DNA of 64,000 nt from contig OX439047.1 of assembly GCA_949317995.1 (NCBI GenBank), positions 47,431,505-47,495,504 on the forward strand. Reading direction: 5' to 3'. A program made the position numbers and the translations under genes. This document shows, in pieces, positions 1 to 12,700 of the stretch (positions are counted from its first letter, which is position 1; every line of letters begins with the position of its first letter). Source of the stretch: Acholoe squamosa. Taxonomy: Eukaryota > Annelida > Polychaeta > Phyllodocida > Polynoidae. A model generated the notes under the pieces. The model saw only the letters and a list, made by a program, of their open reading frames with translations. It was not told the origin of the DNA and did not search any database.

Positions 1-750
1 AAATGTAATCCAGTCTTAAATTAAAATACTCTTACAACCAATATAAAATTTGTTTTCACCATATATCTGAAACCATATAAGCAACATAATGTATTCTTAA
101 CAATAGTAGAAATCCAAGGCTTATTTTCTTTTAGTCTGAACAACCTTTGTAAGAAAATATAGGCCAGCAATTTGCATTGCTCGTAACTCGAAAAGAAATA
201 AAACAATAGCCTTGAGCAAGTCTAGGTTGTGGTCTGACATCAGCACTCCCTCACCCAGTTATTGGCACCACCAAGCCACTATTCGCATAACTCCGGCCAA
301 AATTGCCCTATTCGTACCACATTGCCAAAAAAGGCGGAAAGGGGGTACATGGATCAACATCATATACCTTCACCATTGAAGGCAAAATGTGTCTTATGGC
401 CACCAACCAACTGACTCTGTAGAATATAGACAATTACTCAAAATTTACAATAGTTGGTACTGAAATACCTTTTTCTGCAAGGCCCTACATCTCTTTCTTT
501 AATAGCACTACAAATTCATTAAGTAATTCTGCCTCTTATATATATAAAATTTTCATCTCTTTTGAAACTTATTCGCACCACCAAAATGACTGAAAATGAG
601 GGGACCCACAGTCGTCTCCTATAACTCTTTCTCCTATGACTCTTTTCGAGTTAAAAAGTATAGGATTCATATACATGAACCCAAGATTGTATTTTCAGTA
701 ATTTCAATAAAAATAAGGGCCTTAGATAAATGCAGGGTTTCAAACAAATT

Positions 751-3700
751 CTATTGCATGACTTGGCCTACTAACCCTGCCTGTTCATCTGACATGTCGT
801 CCACAAACATGCGGCCACCATGCCTGTCCATGTCACCAGGTCGGTTTTGTCCACGACCGCCATGCCGTCCTTGCATGCGGCGTCCTCCCCCTTGTCTGTT
901 ATCTCCAAGATGGTCGTCAGGATGGGGCTGGTCGTCCCACCAACGGTCCTGTGGCAGAGGAGTATCCTCAAGATACTGGTCATCTCCTGAAAAAAATCGA
1001 ATTTTTTAACTCTGTGTACAGAAAGAAAACATGTATTATAAGCCACAATCACTGCTAAGTTGCGGGCTTTGCAAAACAAGGATGCGCTTACTTGAGGATT
1101 TGAGAATGTTGATATGTCTGAATGGTAAGGATTGTTTTATGATTCGTTGAGACACTAATCTTTAAGAAATTTTTAGATAGGTACAGCAATGCTGTAGTGA
1201 ATTCTTTATTAATTTTTGAAGATTAGAATTCAATATTCGATAGGTAACATTTTTTAATATTAATATACTGCATTTATTATAGATATAAATATTAGTCCAT
1301 ATATGTCAGTAATTACTCACTATATATCAGCAATTAATCAATACATGTCAGTATTTACTCAGAATTCATCAGCAATTAGTCAATATATGTCAGTATTTTA
1401 ATGAATAAATGATAGTAATAACTCACTAGCAATTGGTCAATATATGTTAGTAATTGCTCACTATTTGTCAGCAATTAGTCAATATATGTTAGTACTTAGT
1501 CACTATATAACAGCAATTAGTCAATATACGTCAGTAATTACCGTAAACTCCCGCGTATAAGACGCGTCCTCTACGCCAAACAAAATGCTGGTGCGTCTTA
1601 TAGGATTATCTGAAGTTGGGGGTGCGTCTTATACAAGGGGTAATTTTACTATAGAACAGTACTGGATTTACAAAATTGAGCCCTAAGAGGTGCGTCTTAT
1701 ACGTGAAAATGCCTCTGCTGAGTTTGGGGTGCGTCCTATACGCGCAGCGCGTCTTCTACACGGGAGAATACGGTACTCACTTTGTCAGCAATTAGCCAAT
1801 ATATGTCAATAATTACTCACTCTTTGTCAGCAATTAGTCAATATATGTCAGTAATTACTCACTATTTGTCAGCAGTCAGTCAATATATGCCAGTACTTAG
1901 TCTTTTTAAAACAAGACTTAGTCCATATATGTCTGTAATCACTCACAATTTGTCAGATATTAGTCAATAGTGAGCAATTACTAACATATATTGACTAAAT
2001 GCTGATAAAATGTAAGTAACTACTATCATGTATTGACTAATTGCTGACAAATAGTGAATAATTACTAACATATATTAACTAATTGCTGACAAATAGTCCA
2101 TAGATACTGACATATTTTGACAAATACCAGTCAAGACAGGATGCACAATTGAATCAATGGCTATATCTCTGTTATATATTGACTAATTGCTGACAGATTA
2201 TGAGTAAATAGTGACATGTATTGATAATTGCTGATATATATAGTGACTAAGTACTGACATATTTTGATTAATTACTGACAAATAGTGAGTAATTACTAAT
2301 ATATATTGACTAATTGCTGATAAATGGCGAGTAATTACTGACATATATTGACTAATATCTGACAAATTGTGAGTAGTTACTGACATATGTAGACTAAGTG
2401 TTGTTATGAAATTAAGAGAAATAAAATTTTGGACTGGGACAAATTTTTGTCAAAACCCCAAATAGGTGTCAGTAGTTTATACTTGCAAGCATATGAATTC
2501 TACAAGGGAGCAATGCCACACATCTATATATATGGAAAAGTATCAAGATACTGCATAATTATGCTAATTATGCAAATAATATGCACGGATATGGAATGTT
2601 TGGTATCAATCTGGGGTGTTTCGTCCCCCTAAAGAACATGCCCCCCTAAAAGATTTGTTTTGGAAAAGAAACTAGCGGCCTTTTCGGCCTGAGCCGATCC
2701 ACCTGCACCCTACCTCCAGCCAAAACCTATCTGTTTTAAGTGTCACCGGCGAAAAAGGGCAGGTTTGAGGAAGGAATGGATCGAAATATAGGCTTTTTTG
2801 GGATGCGGGGACAGACGCCAGTCCAGGCACTGGCAGAGAGGTCCAAGAACTGGCAGTTTTACAAAATAAATCGTATCTCCCTTAATAATAGGAGTTTCCC
2901 ATAGTGTGACCTATAGATAAAGGGTAGCTCGAGCTGGTGAACGTCATGGCGGTCTTTATTCTCAAATCTGCACAATGGGAACAAATCGTCGTAGGAAAAA
3001 AATTCAAACAGCTATGGACTCCTCTGGAAAATCGTCATGGTCTGGGCATGATGCACCAATTTGACCAATTACACCAACTTAGTTGACATTATGATGTTTT
3101 GAGGCTATTAAAACTTTGCCGATACATACTATTTTACTCAAATGAGCCAAAAACTCATTACTACAGTATTGCTTTGCCGATACACACTATACTACCGAGA
3201 CTGAGGAGCGGCTGTTCTATGTGGATTTTGCCAAAACCCCAACTAGGTGTCAGTAATTTATACTTGCAAGCATATGAATTCTATCAAGATACTGCATAAT
3301 TATGCTAATTATGCAACTAATATGCGCGGATATGGAATGTTTGGTATCAATCTGGGGTGTTTCGTCCCCCTAAAGGACATGCCCCCCTAAAAAATCGGTT
3401 TCGGAAAAGAATAAGCGAAATAATTTTTTTGACTAGGTGCCATTTCAGCCCAGCCAGTCCACCTGTGCCCTTCTGCCAAAAGACACCTGTTTTGCGCTCA
3501 ACTGGCGAAAAAAGGCTATGTTTAAGGCAGGAAGAGGTAAAAAAAAAGGGTCTTTTGCGAGGGGGGGTTACATGCCAGTGCAGGACTGGCAAAAGGGGGT
3601 GCGGGGGTAGTCAAAAACCTCATATAGGCGTTTTTCCATAGTGTGACCTATGATTTAAGGGTATCTTGAGCTGGCGATCATTGTGGTGACGTTTATTTTC

Positions 3701-6700
3701 ATCTCAAGACAAATATGTCCAAAGTTATCGATAATTTTAGTCTATTACACCAACTTAGCGATCTTTAAGGTACAAATAAATAAATTGAAGCATCACACTG
3801 ACCTTATGCAATGAAATGACAGGTGATCCAAGGATCTCTCGGCTAATAAAGATGTTTAGGGTCTATTATACCAACCTACCGTAATCTCCCGCGTAGAAGG
3901 GGCGTCTTCTACGCCAAACAAAATGCTGCTGGGTCTTATACGCGGGAGGTAAATTGCCTTGAGTTTGGGGTGCGCCTTATACGCGGGGTTTTCCAACATC
4001 TCATTTGGGAAAATGCGCCGATGACAGCTTGAACTCATAGCGCCAGCACCGCGGCAGACCGGGAGGTGTCGACGCGCTCGCCGGGGATAAGGCCGATGAC
4101 AGCTTGAACTCATATAGCCAGCAATTCGGCAGCCCGGTCGGTGTAGATTTGCTCGGCGGGTTTGACGCCGACCGTGTGCCGATGACAGCTTGAACTCATA
4201 TAGCCAGCACCGCGGCAGACCGGTCGCTGTAGATTTGCTTGGCGGGTTTGACACCGACCGTCACACCGTGTGCGGATGACAGCTTGAACTCATAGCGGCA
4301 GCCCGGTCGCTGTAGATTTGCTCGCCGTTTTTTTACGCCGACCGTGTGCCAATGACAGCTTGAACTCATATAGCCAGCACCGCGGCAGACCGGGAGGTGT
4401 CGACGGGCGCTCGGCGGGTTTGACGCCGACCGTCACACCGTGTGCGGATGACAGCTTGAACTCATAGCGGCAGCCCGGTCGCTGTAGATTTGCTCGCCGT
4501 TTTTTTTACGCCGACCGTGTGCCGATGACAGCTTGAACTCATATAGGGGGGTGGGGAGGGGGGACGCCTTCTACGCGAAACAGCCCCCCTGTGAGTTGGG
4601 GGGGCGCCTTATACGCGGGTTTTTCTGGAAATCGATCCAGAAGAGGTACGTGCGCCTTCTACGTGAAAAGGCCTTCTCTGAGTTGGGGGGGCGCCTTCTA
4701 CGCGAGCTGCGCCTTCTACGCGGGAGATTACGGTAGCGATATTTTAGGCCTATTTAGCGATCTTTTAAGGACAAAAAATTTATTTCATAGCAAAATACAA
4801 TGTTGTAGGGGTGTATCAAACATTTTAGGCCTATTTAGCGATCTTTTAAGAAAAATTATAATTTATTTCATGGCCAAATACAATGTTGTAGGGGTGTATC
4901 AAACATAATATAGTGTTTTTCGCGGCCTAGGACGGCACTGCAGGTAATGTGGGCTCTGGGAGTTATCTAATAGCAATGGGACATGTAAAGGCCGCGTTTT
5001 CGCGGCTCTGGACGCCTCTACAGGTAATGTGAGCTCTGGGAGTTATATAATAGCAATGGGACGTGGAAGGGCCGCGTTTTCGCGGCTTTGGACGCCTCTA
5101 CAGGTAATGTGAGCTCTGGGAGTTATGAAAAACACAATTAAAACAGGCCCTAGAGGGGGGGGGGGTATTGGGTGTCTCTACTGGGCTGAAGGGGCTAGTG
5201 GAGACAGGTGGGAACTGTAGGCAGGGAGAGCAAGCTGTAGTCCAAAATGTATAAGCCGCACCCTGAGATCCTAGAGAAGATATAAGTCACAGTAGCCCTC
5301 TCAGCTCGGAAATGGTCTAGAAGATGCAGCGTATATATGTGAAGTTTTACAATAATTTTTATCCACACCAAGGCTATGTGATGGCCAACATTCCCCATTT
5401 TGAAAAAAAAAGATAGTCAAACTCATATCCACTTGCATGGCTTGAACTCATATAGCCAGCACCGCGGCAGACCGGTCGCTGTAGATTTGCTTGGCGGGTT
5501 TGACACCGACCGTCACACCGTGTGCGGATGACAGCTTGAACTCATAGCGGCAGCCCGGTCGCTGTAGATTTGCTCGCCGTTTTTTTACGCCGACCGTGTG
5601 CCGATGACAGCTTGAACTCATATAGCCAGCACCGCGGCAGACCGGGAGGTGTCGACGGGCGCTCGGCGGGTTTGACGCCGACCGTCACACCGTGTGCGGA
5701 TGACAGCTTGAACTCATAGCGGCAGCCCGGTCGCTGTAGATTTGCTCGCCGTTTTTTTACGCCGACCGTGTGCCGATGACAGCTTGAACTCATATAGGGG
5801 GGTGGGGAGGGGGGGCGCCTTCTACGCGAAACAGCCCCCCTGTGAGTTGGGGGGGCGCCTTATACGCGGGTTTTTCCGGAAATCGATCCAGAAGAGGTAC
5901 GTGCGCCTTCTACGTGAAAAGGCCTTCTCTGAGTTGGGGGGGCGCCTTCTACGCGAGCTGCGCCTTCTACGCGGGAGATTACGGTAGCGATATTTTAGGC
6001 CTATTTAGCGATCTTTTAAGGACAAAAAATTTATTTCATAGCAAAATACAATGTTGTAGGGGTGTATCAAACATTTTAGGCCTATTTAGCGATCTTTTAA
6101 GAAAAATTATAATTTATTTCATGGCCAAATACAATGTTGTAGGGGTGTATCAAACATAATATAGTGTTTTTCGCGGCCTAGGACGGCACTGCAGGTAATG
6201 TGGGCTCTGGGAGTTATCTAATAGCAATGGGACATGTAAAGGCCGCGTTTTCGCGGCTCTGGACGCCTCTACAGGTAATGTGAGCTCTGGGAGTTATATA
6301 ATAGCAATGGGACGTGGAAGGGCCGCGTTTTCGCGGCTTTGGACGCCTCTACAGGTAATGTGAGCTCTGGGAGTTATGAAAAACACAATTAAAACAGGCC
6401 CTAGAGGGGGGGGGGGGTATTGGGTGTCTCTACTGGGCTGAAGGGGCTAGTGGAGACAGGTGGGAACTGTAGGCAGGGAGAGCAAGCTGTAGTCCAAAAT
6501 GTATAAGCCGCACCCTGAGATCCTAGAGAAGATATAAGTCACAGTAGCCCTCTCAGCTCGGAAATGGTCTAGAAGATGCAGCGTATATATGTGAAGTTTT
6601 ACAATAATTTTTATCCACACCAAGGCTATGTGATGGCCAACATTCCCCATTTTGAAAAAAAAGATAGTCAAACTCATATCCACTTGCATGGCTAGGAACC

Positions 6701-9700
6701 AGGTTTATGTAACCATGGTTTAATAAATGATGTGTGCACTTTATTTAGTATGTTACCTGAAATATATTGGCCTTTCTTAATATATCATTACTTCTTATGC
6801 CTACATTTGTACATATTTGAGTATCTATCTACCAGCATTTTGATCACAAGTGGGTTCTTGTTGAGGGTGGTAAGATAAAGTCTGCCTTACTGAATGGGAA
6901 TGGTTCTTCACCTCGCCTTCCATCGCCCCGACCTCTGCCACGGCGTGACCGCCCGTGATCTGAAAATGATCCCATTTCAACTTTTACTGGCATATCTTAT
7001 CCTACCCAACACTTGTTTCTTTGTGCATACCCTCACATTGTTCTTAGTTGTTCTCCCCCCCCCCCCTTCGTTTTTTTTTTTCATTTAAGATCTCAATAAG
7101 AAATACCTGATTCAAATCTAATATTGCCACACAATGTTAAACTTAGGACATCTGTCAACATCTCTAACTTACCATCACGACCTCGCCCTCTAACCCCGCG
7201 GCGGTTTGGTTGCTCTTGCCGCCCCCGGTTATTGTTCCATTGGTTGTCACTAGACCATAAGTCATCCCGTTCTGAAGTTATGAAGTCATCATCTGTGGTA
7301 TAGAAATAGATTTTTTATTTATTATCCATTTCTTATCTATTGCAACCACTAGTATTGATATGTAATTATCGAATGACCTCTCACAAATCATTTTCCCCCT
7401 TATATTTGGATACGAGTTTAAATGCCTTATTGTTATGCGATAAGTTTTCTAAATCAATAGATCTATTTCATTTATCAATAGATTAGTCTCAGACTTACCC
7501 ATATCCCTTGGCATGAGATTTCTATCCATGAAGCCTTGATCATGCTCGTACTGGTCTCTTCCACGGAATCTCCGATCATCCACTGGTGGGTGCTCAAATC
7601 TGTCTCCACGATCCCGTTCCATTGATCGGTCAAACCTTTCCTCAGGCATTCTGTGTCCACCACCAAAGCGGTCATTGCGACCCATGCGCCCCCTTCCATG
7701 ATCAAACTCCTCAGGCATCATGTCAGCCGGACCCATGTGGTCTGGGTGCATCATGGGTGCGTCATACTCGTCATGGTAAGGGGAGTGACCAGAGAGGTGA
7801 CCTTGGGATCGCATGTCATCTGGAGACAGACGGCGCCCTCTAGCGGGCTCAGGCGTTATACGCCTACGGGGGGCAGGTGGGGAACGAGACTTATCAAACC
7901 CTCCACGGCCCATGAGGGGTGACATGGCCCTGTTCATAGAACCATGGCCACGGTCCATGTTTCGTTCCATGCTCCTATCCATACCTCTCTCGAGGCTTCG
8001 GTCCATATTCCGGTCTCCTCCTCTGTCCATGCCTCGGTCAACATTCCGGTCAGCACTCCGGTTGCTTCGGTCCATTAAATCATGCTCATCATGAACTTCT
8101 TTCATGTCTCTGCCCCTTGGTTCACGTTCCTTCACATCACGTGGCGCTCGGCCCTCTAGCTCTGTACGGTCTACTCTCTCTCTGGATCCCCTTGAATCAT
8201 CCCTCTCTCGTCCCTCTTTCTCTCTCATACCACGCACATTCCTTGGTTCTCTGTCACGTGGCAGCTGCTCAGGGGAGGCCACAGGTGGTCGTCCCCGCTC
8301 ACCAGTAGCACCCCTCTCAGCAGGACGGCGATCTTTGCCACCCCGCTTAGGCTCTGGTGTAACAGTCCTAGGTGCATGCCGTTGTTCTGGAGACATGTCT
8401 TTCCTGCCCCTCCGCTCAGCCCTTGGTTGCTGCTGTGGTGCTGCCTTAACTGGGGGAGAATCAAAATCTGCTGGTGCAGCATGGCGGCCACCCCCACGAC
8501 GTCCTGGTGGCTCACGGGCTTCTTCAGGGTGGCGTTGCCGGTGATCCTGCCGTTGTGCAGGACCAGCACCTCCCCCACCCCCACCCCTTTTACGACCACG
8601 AACTGGTATAACTGGCTCTACCAAGGCCTCGTCATTTGAGGACTGAGCTAGCTGTGCTAAGCGTTTGTTAATCGCATTTTCAATGGGAGCTTGTCTACTC
8701 GCTTGCTTAGCACTCTCTCTACCCTGTCCTCGCATCTCTTTTGTTTCTCTCATAACTGGCTCATGGTCTCTCGGGTCACGTTCTTTGCCTCGCCGCATGT
8801 CTCCTCGCGGCTCATGTTCTCGCATGGCCCGAGGCTCTCTGTCGTCTCTCATATCTCTCTGGTCCCTTGTATCCCTCTCCTGCATGTCTTTTTCTTTATT
8901 ACCCCTCATCTCACGCCCATCCCTACCCATTTTCGGCTCCCGGGTTTCACGTTGGTCACGATAAGAGTCCCTTGCAACATCTTTTATTTCCCTACCCTCC
9001 CGGCCTTCACGCCCTTCTCTTTGGTCTCTTCCCTCTCGAGCCTCTCTCTCCCGCTGGTCTCTTCTAGTCCGACCCTCTGGGGTCACATGTCTGTTAGGTT
9101 GTGTGCGGGGATCTGGGCTGTTGTGTCTACTGCCAGATCTATGACTATCTGAGGGTGAGACCTGAGTCCGTGCCCGACCTTCACGGTCTTCCACCCGGCC
9201 ACGCCGTGCCTTAGTGGGTGGATCAGGTGTTCTCACCTTTTGAGTTTCTGGGGACCGGGACCTTTTGTAGTCTACTGGAGATGCATGCCTCTTTGAAGAA
9301 CGAGGGGCACTGCTATCTCTGGGTGAAAAGGCTCGTTTTGCTTTTGGCTCAGGCTCAGGAGCCCCTCTTCGGGACTCCCGCATGGGGGCCTGGTGCTCAC
9401 GTGAGTGACCTTGATGGTCACGTGCCGGGCGAGTGTCTGGCGTCTCAGAGCGTTTTTGAGGTCTCTTTCGTTCATACTCAGGAGACTCCTGTCGCTGCCT
9501 CTTTTCGGGGCGAGGCGAAATATCTGGAGTTACAACTTTTCTGCTGCGGACTTTTTCAGGTAGTGGTTGGGGTGATGATTTTTTTCCAGCTCCCCTCCTA
9601 GGCACTTCATGGCGTTCTTTTTCACGAGCACGAGCTTTCTCCCTTTCTCGCATCTCCTGCTCCTTCCCCCTTTCTCTCTCCCTCAGCTCCTTTTCTCTCT

Positions 9701-12700
9701 CCTTTTCACGCTCCTTTTCAAGGCGTTCCCTTTCCCTCTCTCTCTCTTTCTCTTTGTGTTGTTGCTGTGGTCTCTCTCGTGACGGGGGTTGGGATACCTT
9801 GCGCTTGCGGTCAGGAGACCGTTTATGATGTTGTTCCACAGGAGGCATCTTTTTCCTCCGCTGCTCAACAGGAGACTTCTGTGGTTCATCACTGGAAGAT
9901 GGTGACCTCTTTCTCGCACGTTGGTCTGAGATTGACCTCCTCCTACGTTCTTTGCTTGACCGTGGTGGTGGTTCAGGACTCTGGTCATCATCATCTGATG
10001 AAGGCTCACGAGGAGCCCTTTGTTTGACACTGTGCTCCTCACTTCTCCTATTAGAAAAAATAATAGAAAAATTCTTGAAAATAAACTATAGATTTATAAA
10101 AGTAGAGACACTCAGTAAATCTTAATTTCATTTACTATTGAACATAACTCTTAGATTATGAATAAGAATTATTTAAAGATAGTCCTCATGTTCACAATGA
10201 CCATATCTCTATTGCTATATTATGTAAATATCAAACTAAGATCAATGTGCCTAATTTGGAAAGCAACCTGAATTGAAAATACACATGTATACTGGAGCAT
10301 GCCTCTAGGTGAGTTTCATGATGCACCTGAGGCTTTCCTTCCCTTACATACTAGTTATCATTTCATTAACACCAATCATTTTAGGGTGCTATTGCTACAG
10401 ATAGTGGGGCAAATTTAGGCTGGTTTTCAAAATACGTCTTTTTTGTATGCATGTATTAATTTTAAGAAAATACCGTGCTCGACTCCTGTCCCTTGGAACA
10501 GTCTCTGGAGAACTTGCCTCCCGCGTTTGCCGGGTTTTGGATACTGACACACGAGCCTTCCGTCTCTTTTCCTTTGGGGTCACTTTCTTCCTGCTACTGT
10601 GAAAATAAGATAATTTGTCATTGCACATCTATAGGTGAAGGGCGATATCTTTATTTTCCTTTTAGTCATAAACCATAAACTTTGACTGCTATCATAATGC
10701 ACCCTCTCCCCATTGCCAAACCACTTTGATCTCAAGAATATAGAATATTATCTAGGGTTACTGGAATTTTAGAGCATAGTTTTTTAAATCAGCATGTTTA
10801 TACCACTTCATTTCACACCTGTGTGGCTGCTCCTCAGGTTGTGGCATACGGCTACGCGGCTTCTCCTTCTTTTGCGGTGGCGGTGGGGAAGCATCCGAAC
10901 TACTGTCACTGTCACTTGACGACTGGGTCTTAAATTCAAAACAAACACAAAATGAAAGTAAATTTGAACCAGAAATGTAAGATTAATACATTTTATGTGA
11001 TGTTCTGTTTTAAACCATTTTAAAATATGACAGCTACTGCTTTCAACATCTGATTATATATGGAAACAGAAACAGGGCTTTTCAAAAAGAATGCACCCAT
11101 GTAAGGAAGAAAAGGAAGGACCAGCGAATTGAGACTTCTATTTGATGAAAAAAAACTATTCACTCACCTCGCGTTGTATAAAGATGTTATCGAGCCTGTT
11201 TTCTTCTGCCTCTGCCTCCTGGAGCGTCCTTAGTTCACGCTGTAGCGCCTGACGCTGCTTCTCCAATTCCAACTCTGACTCAAACCCTGGTTCATCTCCT
11301 AAACCCAAATAGTGATAAGAACATTTGTGTAATAAATTTGATATCCATCATGACAACAATGGCATAGGAATAGGAAGATGCACAACCTTAATTGATATAA
11401 ATATACCAGTCTCTAAGAATGTGTTACCTGAAGCTGCTGACTGCCAAGGCTCTGAACCACTGTCACTGACATCGGGCACATTCCGCTTCTTAGTGAGCAC
11501 AACAGTCGATCTCATCTTACCTTCCTTCTCATGACTGCGACTTGCCCGCTTGCGAACATGTTCTCTCTGAAGAAGATAGATATTTCAACAAATGTTTGGT
11601 TTAAACTGGATAAAATTTTGCTTCAAAATCACAGTATGTTCTAAGTAATATCATCCCTGATCACACATATGCTATGGCCAATTAAATGGCCTTTATTTTG
11701 AATTATACCTAGTATTTCTAAATGACTTACACTTTTCCTATCAGAGTCAGAATCAGAATCGTCAGGAGAGTCTTCACTTTGTGTTGTATCACGACGGCGC
11801 CCCACCTTGTGACGCAGGTCTTCTGTATTGTGGTCCCTTGATTAAGAAAAGACAAAACTTTGAAAATCGGTTTAATGAATCCCTATCTTTTAGGTAATTC
11901 TGTAACTCATAGATACACATATAAAATATGTCAAAGATAAGGTCATAGTGGTATTTAACAAGTGAGACATTAGGGGTCTGTCCAATTGTAAACAATTGGG
12001 GGAGACGATAGAAATTACAAACATTCCCCCAGCTCTGTTACTTATAATATAGTACAGCATTTTGCAATGCAAGTAACTCGAAAGGGCACTTAATCTCTAC
12101 TTTTTGGCCCCTTCTGATACTAACCTCATGTTTTCTTCGAGCATTATCACTGTAAATGGTTAAGCCTATGGAGAATACATCCATTACCGCTCGTACGTTT
12201 CATTGGCAAAGAAGTCCTCTCCTGGGAAGTTAAGCATTGCACAATACCAGCAGGTCTTGAATAATGATCCATATTAACCATAAAAACGCATGGGACAGTG
12301 TAATTCTCTTCCATTTTGTTATAATCCAGCAGTTTGCATGGCACCGTGAGTCTATCATCTCGCTGTCCGTCATTTTGGATTTTGATGTTCTGTGCACATG
12401 CGCGACCCCTCCTTGCCGGAAGTAGCATTTTTGATGGAGAAATGATATATTCTATCGATTTAACTTGAAATTAATGGCTTTTTGAATATAATCCATGCAT
12501 CTTTGGCAATATCAATCGAATTGAATCGAATATACCCTATCTTTTTACTGTTATAGCCCCACAAGTCGATCGTCTCGCTGTCCGCCATGTTGGATTTTGG
12601 TTCTATCTGCGCATGCCCGACCCAATTTCCATGGTTATTTGGGTCAATTTGCACGACCACAGCTTTGTGATGTGAATTAACGACAGGGCAAACACGTAAT

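Noticed and set aside
596..1079. Open frames of 137 and 102 codons overlapping the last ZC3H13 exon
   Set aside because: The true frame through this exon is fixed by phase from exon 10 and gives a Gly/Arg/Asp-rich end with a stop at 751. The others run through the splice site.
4591..6159. Two identical 105-codon open frames in the 1.25-kb duplication
   Set aside because: Their identity comes from the recent tandem duplication. They span MITE ends and repeat sequence and match no protein.
7586..9601. Several plus-strand open frames of 80-150 codons opposite ZC3H13 exon 8
   Set aside because: They are mirror images of the Arg/Glu/Asp-rich codons, have no splice context or recognisable domain, and lie within a well-supported exon.
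12350..12625. Pair of related segments with CTCGCTGTCCG and TTGGATTTTG, considered as a mobile element
   Set aside because: They are two diverged direct copies of about 55 bp without ends or target duplications. Too little to call.
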